DNA of 64,000 nt, from NCBI GenBank assembly GCA_008477525.1, contig SPDT01000009.1, positions 744,001 to 808,000 on the forward strand, written 5' to 3'. The translations under genes and the position numbers were made by a program. Numbering within the stretch: the stretch's first letter is position 1; each line of letters begins with the position of its first letter. Shown here piece after piece: positions 22,604-33,934 of the stretch. Below the pieces are notes generated by a model. It did no database searches. It was not told the DNA's origin and saw nothing but the letters and a program-made list of their open reading frames with translations. Source of the DNA: Hypomyces perniciosus (taxonomy: Eukaryota > Ascomycota > Sordariomycetes > Hypocreales > Hypocreaceae).

Positions 22604-24794
22604 TCAGTTGCTTCTGGCATCTGGGGTAACATCCTCCTGTTCTTCCTGGGTATCCACGACAGTCGCCTCGGGGGCATCCAAATCGATGTCATTTTCAGGG
22701 GCAACCGAAAACGTTTGAGATTTGTCGTCCCACCTCAGCGATCTATTCAGGCTCGCGATTCTGCACCCGAGCCACAGGATCCTCTCCTTTCGTACCTCCA
22801 TCATCGAGCCCTGCTCAAAGTACTTCTCATCCTCATCCACTGTCTCAAAGGAGAACCAGTCATTGGGGAAATAATCTTCCGTGTAAATGAGACCCCGCAT
22901 TGCATAATCCTCCGGCAATGGCCGTGGAATATCGTTCTTTGGTGCCCCTGGGAATTCTTCGCTGGTTATACGAAGCTCAGATTTGCAAGATTGCTTCAGA
23001 TAATTTAGCATCATGGCCGTTAATTTCCATGGAAAGTCCCGCTCAAGATAGGACATGGCAACAGGGAACCGTGACATGTGGCGCAAGAAGACCAATTGTG
23101 TATGAAGATAAGGGAGGATATTCATGTCTCCCCATCGATGTGTGATAATTTCGTATGTACGAACGACAAAGGAAAGTGTTTTCAAAAAGGTCTCTCCAGG
23201 TGTCAATTTCGGTGTAGAACCCCCCTCTTTGGCAGTGCTGGACTTGTCAACCTTTTCAGACTTGTCAGACTCCTCAGGTCGCTTTGACGTAATTGCATGC
23301 TTGAGAGCATTGGACTCATCCCCATAGCCTAGGAGAGAACATCCGAGGGAGATTCCAATAAAATATCTATTTCGATGGTTAGCAAATTGAGGTGAGAACA
23401 TTACGGGTTTTTTCAGTGCGGTGACTTGCCCTGGTTCCAGCCAACCTTTGGTTATTCTAGCAATATGTCCATCCAACAGTTCAAAGAATTGGTTCATTGA
23501 AGGCTCTAGCTGGTCCTGACCCTTGCCAGAGAAAAGGATTGCATGAACACGAACGAAAGCCGCATCAATAGGCTCCAGACGCGGCGATGTTGAGCTCAAA
23601 ACCGGGTCAAATAGAGTCATTATACTCTCACGTGCGCTCAGAAAGGGAATTGGCACGCATAGCGACTTTGTGTAGTAGTAAACCTGTTGCAAGGCGTTCG
23701 GCCGGGCGAGAATCGCCAGGTGATGATAGAGGCGGCCCGTTGTTGGTGATTTATCTGAAGCCTTGCTATACCAATACCTCGAAACGGACGTCCAGGCCTC
23801 TCTGTCCCGAATGTCGTCGTCTTCAATTGCCATGCGGTACCTTCCCAGATCGCCAAGGCATTCTATCCACGTATCCTCAAAGGCAGGCACCGTCTCGTAG
23901 AGAAGAGCCATCATGCTGTAGGCAATGTAGATAAACGTGAGCATAGGCTCCAAAGAAAAGGGTAATTTGTGCCTCAAAAGCTCCAGAAATGAATGGGTTC
24001 CGTGTCGCCACATCCTCGCTGGCATTGCATATTTCGTGGCTAGACGGCGAAGGGCTGGACTCGCGGATGGATGTTGACTGGCCAAGAAAAAGTCGTGATG
24101 TTCGTGCAGTAGGGTGCGGTGCAAGGCGATCAGTGCTTGCCACTGTTCGTTGCTTAGTTGTCGCAGGGTATCCTTGTTGGATGATTGGACATTGTCAACT
24201 TCTATGCATTTGCTTTCTACCATGACAAGACCAGCATAGATGCCCTTGACCTCGGCAACAAGCTGCTCCTGAGAAACTGGCCTCGTCTCCGGTTGAAGAA
24301 TCATTTGCGACACCGTTGGGGTCGACTCCTCTGATGACTGGTCTTGGGAGGAGTCTTGATGTGGCTGCGATTGGGACTGTTGAAGTTGGGACGGGAGTTG
24401 GGATTGCCAGCCCTGTCTTTCCTGGGGCGAGCGCTTCACATGTGAGGAACGACCAGGCCAGGGCCTCTTTCGCGATCTCTTCGCCTGGTTGCGGTGGTCG
24501 CCAGGGCCAGAAGTTGGATTCCTGAGGGTCCGGTGGTCAATTCGACGAAACTAGGGTGCATGTAGGGGAGAAGGCAACGCACTGAGGTTTGGGAGGGTTT
24601 ATTCTCATCCTCTCAAAGGCCGCTTTGATGTCTGCTTCATCCTCAAGATCCGGGTGGTTGCCGGTATCGTTCTGGACGTGACTTTTGAACCCATCGATGG
24701 TTGGTGGCCGGACATCGGCATGACAAAGCGGACAGTTCAGCTGCCGCGAACTGCTCCTGAGATGGTCCATATCTGATTTGCCTGGTGGAGGCAT
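22604..24794 (-). CDS. Est1-type DNA/RNA-binding domain protein
   Basis: Exon 1 is 24794..24583 and exon 2 is 24521..22604, joined by a 61-nt intron (GTGCGT...CCTCAG); about 709 residues. Residues 21-46 hold a degenerate zinc-finger-like CPLC...H...H segment. A Gln/Ser-rich linker follows. Residues of roughly 263-383 match the Est1/SMG DNA/RNA-binding helical repeat region (GRLYHHLAILARPNALQQVY, then Y.KSL..PIPF.SARESI..LFDP). Members of the wider family act in telomerase recruitment and nonsense-mediated decay, but the fungal Est1-domain proteins of this type are numerous and mostly uncharacterised, so no specific role is claimed. The tail is acidic. The unspliced frame of exon 2 lacks an ATG near its 5' end, which led me to the upstream exon. 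Confidence 0.8.
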
Positions 24795-24799
24795 TTTGA

Positions 24800-26440
24800 C
24801 AATGGTATGGCACAGTATCAGCTCGGAGGGGACGTGAGACGCGTGCGGGAGGCCAGATTGACGAAAGGCGAATAGCAGCAAGCGCCAGCTGCAATTCGTA
24901 CGATATGTACGCTGGTGGTGTGTATTTCTGTGCGCTGCTTTCTATAGGGACTCGAAAAGGTTTCCTCCCGTTCTCCCAAGAGGGACCTCCCGTATTTATC
25001 GAAGTTAAGGTGGTTCGCGGCCACAACGAGAAGGCAACCAAGTCATGCAGGAAGAATGAGGCGACACAATGCCACACCATCCGACCAGGTCGCCAAGCTT
25101 GCCTGGCAAGAAGACTCCGAACAGCAAATTTTGCCTGTTTTCTCATTGAAATTAGAGTGTTTACCTCTATGAATCCAGTGCGCAATATTAGTTAATAAGA
25201 ACACTTGGACACCAAAACATCACGTCTAGTATTGGCTTTGGGTTTGGTTGTGACTTGTGCTTTCTACTTCGTAGACCGGATAATACCTACCATTGGGGTT
25301 AGGTGGGAGAAAAAGCAACAACAAACATTATCAGTGGCTGACCAAATCCAAGGGCTACTGAGACCCTCCGTGGAGAGGCTGGTGCCTAATAACTCTCTAG
25401 CCTCCACACATTGCGTAGCTGGATCAAGGTCCCACATCACATCGACGCATGTCAGTAGACCCAATAACTTCGCGTACATTTGGAGGGCTGAGCAAAGAGG
25501 GGGTTCTTATCGTTGAGTGCTCGGTGAGGAATTTCTTCCTTGCCTCCGTACGTACAGGTTACAAGCACGGATACTTTCCCGAGCAGGGCAACAGTGGTGT
25601 CTATTAGTAAAGAAATCCATGATTGGCTGAATGTGCAGTGGTTGAAACAAGGATATCGGTACTACTGCCTGCATGAAAGTCAGTACTGTATACCTTGATG
25701 TTCTCTTATTACCTAGCCTACGGTGCCCCCAGGGCCCACACACCCGGCCCACGAGACCAGGATTAAGAGTGTCCGCCTCGATAATTATGACGTGGCTTAT
25801 GAGATTCCACAAGACGTGGAAGCAAACTGGTAGGCTTACAGCGAGTAGACCTACGAATGAACGTAAATATATTGAAAATGGAGTGTGGTAGATGCGTAGC
25901 ATGGCAATTATGGAACAGTGGCATAATACAGTGTCCCGTCTGATGTCTGGTAACCCTTCTCGAGCGCGCCTGACCGGCTGTTAGATGTCTATTATTACTT
26001 GGGGGGTCTGAAAGTCAACCAATTTCAGACCCGCAACTTAACCACAGGACTGTGCCGTCGTAGCCTACCCAAGTTGAACCTACCGGCCGCAAGCCTCGTA
26101 CAATAACTAATTCCGATATATACCGCAATCGTGGACCAGCATAATTGGCAGCCGCTCAAAACACCCTGCTTTACTCCGTAGTGGGTTCAGGCTTTACTGG
26201 GTGTCTGTTGTGATTGGCCTGCCCTCAGCCGATTCTAGGACGAAGGACTCCCATTCTGTCTCTCCCTAGTATGTATTAGCTACAAATATGATGATAGATC
26301 GAACCAGAGTAGTTGAGCTCGCAAGGAAATCAATTCACAAGAGAGATGCATTTGTTAGCGCTGTTGCAAATCCTCTCAGTTCATCGAGAAGCCACGTTTA
26401 TCTCTTCCGTGTCCCATTGAGGATAACGTACAACCAATCG
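24800..26440. other. Upstream region of the Est1-type gene; no other gene seen
   Basis: The divergent flank upstream of 24794 has only short frames without ATG or domains. The likely promoter of the Est1-type gene is within 24800-25200; I could not pick out a convincing TATA box. Confidence 0.4.
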
Positions 26441-26443
26441 AAT

Positions 26444-26920
26444 TTACGCCTTCCCGAAGGCAAATGAGCTCTTCATAAAAGCTAGTGCCCCAATAAACTT
26501 GTACTCGATCTTGAAGGTTCTGTCTCCGAGCTCCACCACCCCCATCACTTTCAGTACTACCACCGAGAAGCCGAGTCTAATGACAAGCCGTTGCCCTTTA
26601 GCCTTGATGGCAAAGTGAATCGTCAGGAAAGATAGAGGAATTTTGAACTTCAGATGCTTCGGTGTCGCGCCGTGTTCAATTTGTGTCGCAGGTTTGGGCA
26701 GCTCGAGTTTGCGTACTTTGGAATGCATCAACGCCCGTGAAACATTTACGAATGAGGACACCAAAATGATTCCGAAAGTAAGTTTTGCCAAGGTGTCGCA
26801 CCAGTTCTTGTCGTTAAAAGGAAATAGAATCGAAGAAGCTGCAGGAATGTGAAGGTCCGTCCAGGATCCTGCAAGCGATTGAAGATGCTGAACATGGCGC
26901 GTATCAAACATTCTGTTCAT
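26444..26920 (-). CDS. Unrecognised ORF with two hydrophobic segments, 158 aa
   Basis: The ATG frame of 158 codons contains two hydrophobic stretches (LTFGIILVSSFVNVS and LVIRLGFSVVVLKVMGVV) that could be membrane segments. Other open stretches on the same strand upstream (26946-27299 and 27408-27827) have protein-like composition, one with an ankyrin-like AAESFDLESLRLLLEVA patch. The set may be exons of one degraded gene, but I could not join them in frame. No function is assigned. Confidence 0.3.
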   Translation of the reverse strand: MNRMFDTRHVQHLQSLAGSWTDLHIPAASSILFPFNDKNWCDTLAKLTFGIILVSSFVNVSRALMHSKVRKLELPKPATQIEHGATPKHLKFKIPLSFLTIHFAIKAKGQRLVIRLGFSVVVLKVMGVVELGDRTFKIEYKFIGALAFMKSSFAFGKA

Positions 26921-26945
26921 GGAGAGACCAGAACGCTTTTGCTAT

Positions 26946-27827
26946 CTAAAGTTCATTGCTTAAAATCCACGAGAATTTTTCAAAGTCAAGCAAGCACATC
27001 AGAGGCGGGATTCTCTTTTTTGTCTGTATTTTGAACACATCACGCATTGCTTTTTTGAGGGCCTGGACTGCAAGCCACCATACTGTATCCATCCTCTCTG
27101 ATTTGAGCGAATTGCCTTGTAGGAGGAGATCGGCCGATGGTGGTTTAGGTTTGGGAATGAAAATGTCAACTAATGGAAGTCCATGGCGCCCAACAGGCCT
27201 TGTTTCTGCTGGAACAGGGACTCCATCACAAACAAGTCTTTGATCCGACAGCAGGGAGAATAATTTACCACATGGACTAGCTAACGCAATGTGGCACATT
27301 GCGTTTGGATAGTAGCATCGAAACCCTGTATCAAGCAGGGCTACATACAGATTGATGTCTCATCTGCTTCATTTCCACAACAAGTGGGTAGCTGCGCTGC
27401 TACGCAGCTATCCAGGTACACGAAATGGTTCCGAGTTGATCACGTTGCCATTACTGCGTAGTGGCTTGTTGACTTGATACCGTATATATGTAACATCAGG
27501 ACTGTTCGCAGGGGCTACCTCTAGGAGAAGCCGAAGACTTTCCAAATCGAAGCTCTCGGCCGCAATAGCACAATGGGTTTCAGGGGGAAAACCCTGGAGG
27601 GTGTGATTTACTGGAATGTTTTGTAAGAAAAGCAGAAGGGGGGATATACACACTGAGTCACGAAGGACTGCAATGCGATTCTCTTTACGTCCTGTAGCTA
27701 GCATGGTAATAGTGTGATCTCTACAAAAACCGCGGAATGATGTCTCTTTGACATGTGACTCAGTGGGGGGTTCATGCGATCTGATGATGAGGAAGAGTGG
27801 ATGGCTTTTGCATATTGTAATCTGCAT
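26946..27827 (-). other. Coding-like open stretches, possibly exons of a decayed gene
   Basis: Two frames (27408-27827 and 26946-27299) follow each other on the minus strand and could precede the 26444-26920 ORF. The first has an AAESFDLESLRLLLEVAPAN segment resembling one ankyrin-repeat helix pair. Neither starts with a clear ATG plus intron structure. Confidence 0.25.
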
Positions 27828-27829
27828 AG

Positions 27830-29206
27830 GGTACCGATACGTACGTCAAGCCCAGACAAACAGACTTGTACTGCTCAAGATTTGTCCCGATTCTATCAAG
27901 GAGCGTTCGAAGCAAATTATAGATGTTGGCAAAATTTGGTTGGTTGAATTGACAGGGATTAAGAAAGTGGCTAGTTAACAAGCATGTTGGCCAGACTCGG
28001 TTAGGCGGTGAGAGAGCTGGAGGTGGCAACACAAAGGAGAATTAGAATGTACCCCGGGAGAAAATACTTGGCCCAGTCAGCATGCGCTATGGATCAAACT
28101 GGGGTGGACATCCCTTGGACGGCGTAGGATCCCGGTCACTAGGGTGTGGCTATACAAGACGAGCTCACGGCTATGTATGTATACCCCTCAGAGCCCTGTC
28201 ACTGCATGTAGATAGACGTACTCCGTACAGATTGTCAAGCCATAGTCACCCTTGTCTCTAGCCCCTGCTCTCTACCTTTCCCTGGACCACGAAAATAGTT
28301 TAGAACCCCAAGGCTCCAAGGTTCGGGCCAGGATGTAATACCTTCTTGGCGGGGAAAAACCTTAGCGCTAGCAGTTAAATCTTAATGAGGTCTAGTAAGT
28401 GGTTTGGCTGAGGCCCCTACGGAGTAGTGTTTCTAAATTTTCTACGTAATGAGTATCTAGACGGTTGTGCATCACTATATACCTGAGTAGTACCTTGATT
28501 TCAGAACCTGTAAGCACTATTGTCAGGTCCACGTAAGTAATTGCAGATACCTGACTGATACTGCTAAACTGGTCCTTACATATCAACAGAAGTCTTTTAG
28601 TTGGCTTCTGAAAGCCCCACCAACGGGCAAACCCTCTTTGGACTCGCTACTTTCTCTCGATAACGGCCTTCCAGGCCTTCCGCATTAATCTGACCACGAC
28701 CGTGCAAGCTCCGAAAAACCATTAATGCTTCCATCATGAAGTTTGGCTTGCATCTTCATCGCCACCTGTTGGCGAAGTGGACCGATTACTACGTTGACTA
28801 TAATGGCCTGCGACGGATGATCAGGGTCGAATCGCAACCACAAAACAAGGCAGACTTTGCAGGTTGGTAAGCGCACCTCCGGGATCAATCACCTTCTAAT
28901 CAGGCTTCAGAGGTTTTTGAATACCTCAGCGAAAATATCAGAAGCCTTGAGGCATTTCGTCGGAAAAAGTACGAATCAGTCGTTCGCCGTGAGACCGAAC
29001 TATGTACGAGATTTGCCCTGCCTTCGGCGCCTGTCACATAAGCCATTGCAACGGCTGTTGCTAATATTCTCTCACGCGCATGTCGATTCATTGCATATGT
29101 ATGAGTTAGTAATTTTAACCACTTCATTTCAAAGATGCTCCGCAAGGGATTCCTCTCCACACACATGCATGGCGCATTCTGTACCTAGTCAAGACGGAGC
29201 AAGCTG
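27830..29206. other. Relic region with repeated TTGGCC motif
   Basis: Two related motifs, at about 27925 (GATGTTGGCAAAATTTGG) and 27983 (CATGTTGGCCAGACTCGG), lie 58 bp apart. They resemble the direct repeats that flank the 29-kb minisatellite. A coding-like frame at 28685-28888 (minus) lacks an ATG. Confidence 0.4.
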
Positions 29207-29515
29207 TATGTATGTGCTGGCCAGATTTGGCTAGTCAGATTGACAGCACTTTCGACACACCACTGCGTTTTGTCAACCACTTTCGACACACCACTGTCGT
29301 TTTGTCAACCACTTTCGATACACCACTACGTTTTGTCAACCACTTTCGACACACCACTGCGTTTTGTCAACTACTTTCGACACGCCACTGTCTTTTTACC
29401 ACCCTATACGAAGTACGGCCATGCCACTTCTACACTACACACCCAATGACTCCGAAAGTGGCCATTCACAAGCAAAATGTATGTGTTGGCCAAATTTGGC
29501 TAGTCAGATTGACAG
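29207..29515. repeat. Minisatellite flanked by direct repeats
   Basis: About five copies of a 31-bp unit (TTTCGACACACCACTGCGTT followed by TTGTCAACCAC) span 29247-29403. The flanks 29207-29246 and 29480-29515 are near-identical direct repeats sharing TTTGGCTAGTCAGATTGACA. The same 31-bp unit occurs inverted at 54221-54456. The arrangement suggests an element or its remnant rather than a simple slippage repeat. Confidence 0.8.
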
Positions 29516-30270
29516 GGAACAAGAGAGAGTCTGTCCCACAAGGCTAGTCTCAATTACTATAACCGCTGTAAAATTCACCTTCCGATGGGCACCGGGTTTA
29601 GCTTATTGGAAGCTGGAAGCTCGGTCAGACACATTTACATCTCGCAATTGTAATTTTACTCCCCAAGGTTTGCTCCACGTGTTGATCATTACACCAACGT
29701 TACACTGGTCGAACAAATCAGGACTAGCTGGTCATGCGGACATCGCTCCCCGGAGAGCGTACAGGGTATCGCACATACAAGGTCCGGCAGACGTAGCACA
29801 GGCATCCTTTTCGCAAGCCACCATAGCACTCTCAAGGCTGTGCCAGATGGAATTCGTGAACTTGTCAAAGAATGACTCGTTAGTGTCCGTAATGATAGCC
29901 CGGTGGAGGTGCCATTGCTTTTTTCAGCTACTCCTCTCTGGACCGAGTGTCATCCAAAATTCGCCTACGAGTAGGTGCCATGTCTTTAGGATATCCGAAG
30001 GAGTAGGGGTGACTGAGTCGTGACAGCCTAAGTTATTCCCACTCCTCTGATATCCCCCCAGCCTCTGGAGCTCTACGGTTTTCCAGGCTTCTTCTAACAG
30101 CCAGAGAATATCGCGCATCGGTTGGCCCCAGAACCCCACAGGCGAAAAAGCTCTAGAGGACTGAACTCTCCACCACCAACACTGTTTGAATCATCAATTT
30201 ACCTGCATGGCGATGGACTTTTTGGGCACAAGTTAACCACAGTAACCAAGATCTCATTCATTCCATTCGT

Positions 30271-31521
30271 ATGTTGCTCTCTTATATCAAGAATCTATCT
30301 ACGAGAATTCTGAGATTTATCCATCCAGTTGCCCATACCTCCCAGACTTCGGTCGGCCTCCGGGACCTGTCGAAACGGACACCCTCCTTAGGGGAGATGG
30401 CGATGGAGGCATTGAAAAACCTTACAGACAACATTCCGGACTGGCAGAAGCGTCTCGATGACTTGAGCGGCCAGATTGACCAACGTCAGGTAGATCTTGC
30501 TGAGGCATCTCCTAAGGATTCCAAGGCCGAGTCTCTGGAAAATAAGGGGCCTACCGAGTCCCTCAAGCCCCAAGATGACAACGCTTTGCACCACCCAGAA
30601 GGATCTACGCAGAAGCACACCCGAATCTGGTTTCAGAATGAACAGAGAAAACAAGCGCCCCCAAATCCGGTATCTGACGCACAAATGGGACTATCTCAGC
30701 CCATAGACACCAACGTCGCAGCCCACTCCCGACCTAGCGTCCGATTCGAGATGAGCAAAATCATCGTTTACTACGACAGCCATGTGCAAAGCTTCTTCGA
30801 TGATCTGGTCAGGTTTATCTCGCCAAGTAGAAACTTGATACGAAAAGTCAAAATGGCAGCCAAAGTGGCCCAGATCACGCGCCAGGCCGAGATGGAGATG
30901 CCCGATGATGAGAATGCGAGCGGAGACGACAGGGGCTCGACAGAGGCATTACCGTCGCTGCGCTACCTAAGTAGTCGGCAGTTAGGACCTGCGGCTATGC
31001 ACTTCGGCCCACCTGGGATGAACCAGCCTCCTGATGTCTACGATGACTTGGATAAAGGCCTCGAGTTTGTGCAAAGCACCTGCGAGCATGGCGCCCACCA
31101 GTTCCTGAGAGAAGCGAACTGCCATAATGAAATCAAGAAGATCCAGCAGCGTCTGGCTGAGGTATTGGAACTGGCATCAAAGGAGATGGAGCGTGTAGAG
31201 CGTGAAGAGCCTGAGCTGGCCAAGGCTCGCACCACAAGGCTGATCAGCGTGAGCAGAAAGCTCGCTCCTCACAAGGATGATCTTCTCGCTGCGGATGATC
31301 CGGTAAAACTGGAAGTGGCAGATCCAGCGACCCAAGCCCCCGAGCCATGCTGCTCCGGCTGGGAGCAGATCCCAGCACTCTTGATAATCCTCCCAATTCG
31401 GACAATCTCGCACTCTAACAATCTGTGTGGGTTTGGTACGCTGTACTATGTCCGCCAAGGAATTGGCAAATCGCACATTTATACTGGAAAACTTGAGCTT
31501 CCTGTTGGAATCATTCTTTAG
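30271..31521 (+). CDS. Uncharacterised charged, helix-rich protein
   Basis: A single open frame runs from ATG 30271 (416 residues). The second ATG at 30397 (MAMEALKNLTDNIPDWQ...) begins the part that looks conserved and may be the true start; the first 42 codons could be 5' leader. The central region is helical and charged (LIRKVKMAAKVAQITRQAEM...; VYDDLDKGLEFVQSTCEHGAHQFLREA; then a Glu/Lys-rich coiled-coil-like stretch). The last 40 or so residues change character, which hints at an unspliced terminal intron or an altered 3' end. I recognise no named domain. It lies tail-to-tail with the DUF3295 ORF. Confidence 0.65.
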   Translation: MLLSYIKNLSTRILRFIHPVAHTSQTSVGLRDLSKRTPSLGEMAMEALKNLTDNIPDWQKRLDDLSGQIDQRQVDLAEASPKDSKAESLENKGPTESLKPQDDNALHHPEGSTQKHTRIWFQNEQRKQAPPNPVSDAQMGLSQPIDTNVAAHSRPSVRFEMSKIIVYYDSHVQSFFDDLVRFISPSRNLIRKVKMAAKVAQITRQAEMEMPDDENASGDDRGSTEALPSLRYLSSRQLGPAAMHFGPPGMNQPPDVYDDLDKGLEFVQSTCEHGAHQFLREANCHNEIKKIQQRLAEVLELASKEMERVEREEPELAKARTTRLISVSRKLAPHKDDLLAADDPVKLEVADPATQAPEPCCSGWEQIPALLIILPIRTISHSNNLCGFGTLYYVRQGIGKSHIYTGKLELPVGIIL

Positions 31522-31524
31522 CTT

Positions 31525-32175
31525 GACGTCTTGTATCTATATTTAATTATATATATATTTGTGCGAGTACTATCTATGGAAGGCAGCGATTCCACTCGCC
31601 AATGTTAACGGCGGAGTCTGAGTCCGGCTTCCCTTTAGCTGTATTATCTACATAGATCGATGCCTGTTATCTGTAGCATCTGCCATCCTTTTACCCTCTC
31701 CAAATTTGCGCGGAGACTCCCTGCGTACTATGCAATCATTTTCTAGGGTTTAATAACAAAAGACAGAGGCAATGGTTTTTTCCGATTATCGAGTACTCGG
31801 GAGCATCAGGCTCGGCTGTGCTTGATGGAAAATGTTATTTCACTGGAGCACATAAAGAAAACAAACACAAGTCCATCGTGCCAATTAAATATCAATACGG
31901 TACAAATAAGAAATATGCTAATGAGCAGGAGGTTTCCTCCTATATTGTGCCAAATGCTGCTTGCTTAGCAGCCATCACGTCTATTTAAAGCCAAGTCTGT
32001 GATATGTCTGGGAAGCTGACAACTTGCAATAGCAAGTATATATATGGTAGTGAATCATTTCCGTCCTTTCCTTTCTCAGACCCAGCATATTTTCAAATCT
32101 GGTCAAGGCTGTCACAGCCCTGCCAACTGAATTCCGCCCGAGTATATGCAGTTAATTGAATCCATCTTCCCTTTC
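31525..32175. other. AT-rich intergenic region between convergent genes
   Basis: The stretch from 31540 to 31560 is an AT run (ATTTAATTATATATATATTT). No gene is seen; the 3' ends of both neighbours are expected here. Confidence 0.5.
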
Positions 32176-32178
32176 TAT

Positions 32179-32973
32179 TTACCAGCCCTTGGAGTGGTAA
32201 CCATCGAGCGGCACATTGATCAAGTATTGGTTGTAGCTGCTGGTATTGCCATTCTCACTTTGCTTCATGATAGGCTTGTCCAGATATTGCTTCAGGTCTG
32301 CAACGTCATGCGACGTATGCCAACGCTTAAGCACAGCATTAGCGGTTGACGATTTCTGCTGTCGCTCCCACAGGAGATGACGTCGGAGCGACTCGGTCAA
32401 CTCAGTGGCGAGCATGTTGTGGCGAGTAGTGCGTGGTGAGAGAGCAGCCTGGGCGTGCACATAATTGGCGGCCGCCGCAATAGGCCGGGCGTTGGACCGA
32501 GGAACCCCGATAATAGTCTTGGGGCCCGGATGCCGTTTGAACTTTATCGCGAGAAGGCCTTCGTCGTCGTCGGGATCGTTGAGTGAGCCACCAAGGGAGG
32601 GTCTACTAGTTGAAGTGCATGAGCTGGGACCTTCTGGAGTAGGTTGTGAGGCCTGGTTGCCACAGCTTTCGGCACGATTACTCTGTGCAAGCATCAGTGT
32701 AAGAAGTGATGGCCTTGAGGTCAGGTTGACCTTAGACTCAATACGCGGGAAAAAAATCTCTTTTTCGTCCGGCGTTGCAGGCTCATCGTCCCATTCAGAG
32801 TCGTCATCATGGATGGCGCTCTCATCGATGTACTCGCCCTCAGTATCAGAATCCGCAGCAGTAACATGTAATGCCCAGACTGGAGCCACTTTTGCCCGTT
32901 TTTGACGAGCTTCTCCCTTGGCTAAAGTCACCATATCTGGAGTTTGAGTCCGCACAGCGACAGAAACCTGCAT
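32179..32973 (-). CDS. DUF3295-type protein, C-terminal half only
   Basis: From ATG 32973 the frame encodes 264 residues. It carries features of fungal DUF3295 proteins, which often have an AreA GATA-like N-terminal domain: an acidic DSDTEGEYIDES...DDDSEWDDE block, a KVNLTSRPSLLTLMLAQ motif, ALSPRTTRHNMLATELTESL, a RHLLWERQQKSSTANAVL helix, and the terminal YHSKGW. The frame is open upstream of the ATG to about 33040 and reads protein-like (RRVGDPTPSRLL), but then meets a stop. I find no N-terminal GATA-like exon upstream. The gene is therefore either 5' truncated or has exons I could not identify. The family is inferred from memory of its motifs. Confidence 0.6.
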   Translation of the reverse strand: MQVSVAVRTQTPDMVTLAKGEARQKRAKVAPVWALHVTAADSDTEGEYIDESAIHDDDSEWDDEPATPDEKEIFFPRIESKVNLTSRPSLLTLMLAQSNRAESCGNQASQPTPEGPSSCTSTSRPSLGGSLNDPDDDEGLLAIKFKRHPGPKTIIGVPRSNARPIAAAANYVHAQAALSPRTTRHNMLATELTESLRRHLLWERQQKSSTANAVLKRWHTSHDVADLKQYLDKPIMKQSENGNTSSYNQYLINVPLDGYHSKGW

Positions 32974-33049
32974 TATTTGGTCAGTCTGGAGCAACCGTGA
33001 CGGAGTCGGATCGCCTACCCGCCTATATGCAGCTTGCTACACGGATTGC

Positions 33050-33930
33050 TGCAGGTATCCAACTGGTACGGGATTGCTACCAGGCGGAGAGGATCAGCAG
33101 CCAGTGATGAGTTCAAAGCAGTGATTGCCGCGACGACATCCGTCGGATGAAAAGGTTTGGACTCTGCCAAGTATAAAGGCTATATCTCACCAGGCACCGA
33201 ATCAACAACACTTGGAAGTCGAATTGTGTCCTTTGACGGCGGCGTCTGTGTTGGCAAGATGAATAGAGTGACTGGAGTTGGCGCTTAATGAAGAGCGTTA
33301 TACGAGAGGATGATGATCTGATATAAATCAATGCGTCGCGGGCATGGCGTTGTGGAGAGCGACAGGGTCGAAACCGGGGATCGCATCGGGCGCCATTGTA
33401 ATGCATCGATTGGCTGTGCCTGGATCAGGAGGTAGATTGGGGGTGGCGATTGGGGGTTGGGGTGCGATGTTGTGCACGCGAACATGCAAGAAGTAGCGGC
33501 ATCAATAGTGCATGAAGCGTGTGTTGCGCTGTATCCCTGTCATTGCTCGCACTGTAGCCAAGCGGAGTAGACCCTAGCCGTTCCTGGCTGCCGTCGTGTC
33601 AGCTGCGAGACAATTATGGCGTGTTACTTTGTGTGTACGTACTGCTACATACCACAGCGTGTTGTGACTCCCTTGCATATCCCAGTCGGTTGTGTTGCAT
33701 TACGTCTGATTGTATCCCGCGCCTCGGACATCAACCAATATTGGCGTGTCCTTTTCTTAATGTGCTCGGTCGAAAAGGGCGTCGCAAAGGTGGTGTATCG
33801 TCTTAACGACACGAATTGTCGTCTTTCCTCGTAGTCGTTTTAACGGGGGTAAACCACACTGCGGACGCTAACTGACATCCGAGAACTGGCGTTGGCGCTA
33901 CCTGATCCTGCCGACAAGGCACAATTCGTC
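33050..33930. other. Upstream region without a supported gene
   Basis: The missing 5' part of the DUF3295 gene would be expected here on the minus strand, but no frame gives a recognisable GATA-like domain. On the plus strand, near 33880-33955, a frame reading LALALPDPADKAQFVMHAAR lies just before the Cys-rich gene in a different frame. Confidence 0.35.
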
Positions 33931-33934
33931 ATGC

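Noticed and set aside
29212..30023. Frames over the 29-kb minisatellite
   Set aside because: Same reason; they run from repeat into unrelated DNA with no start codon context.
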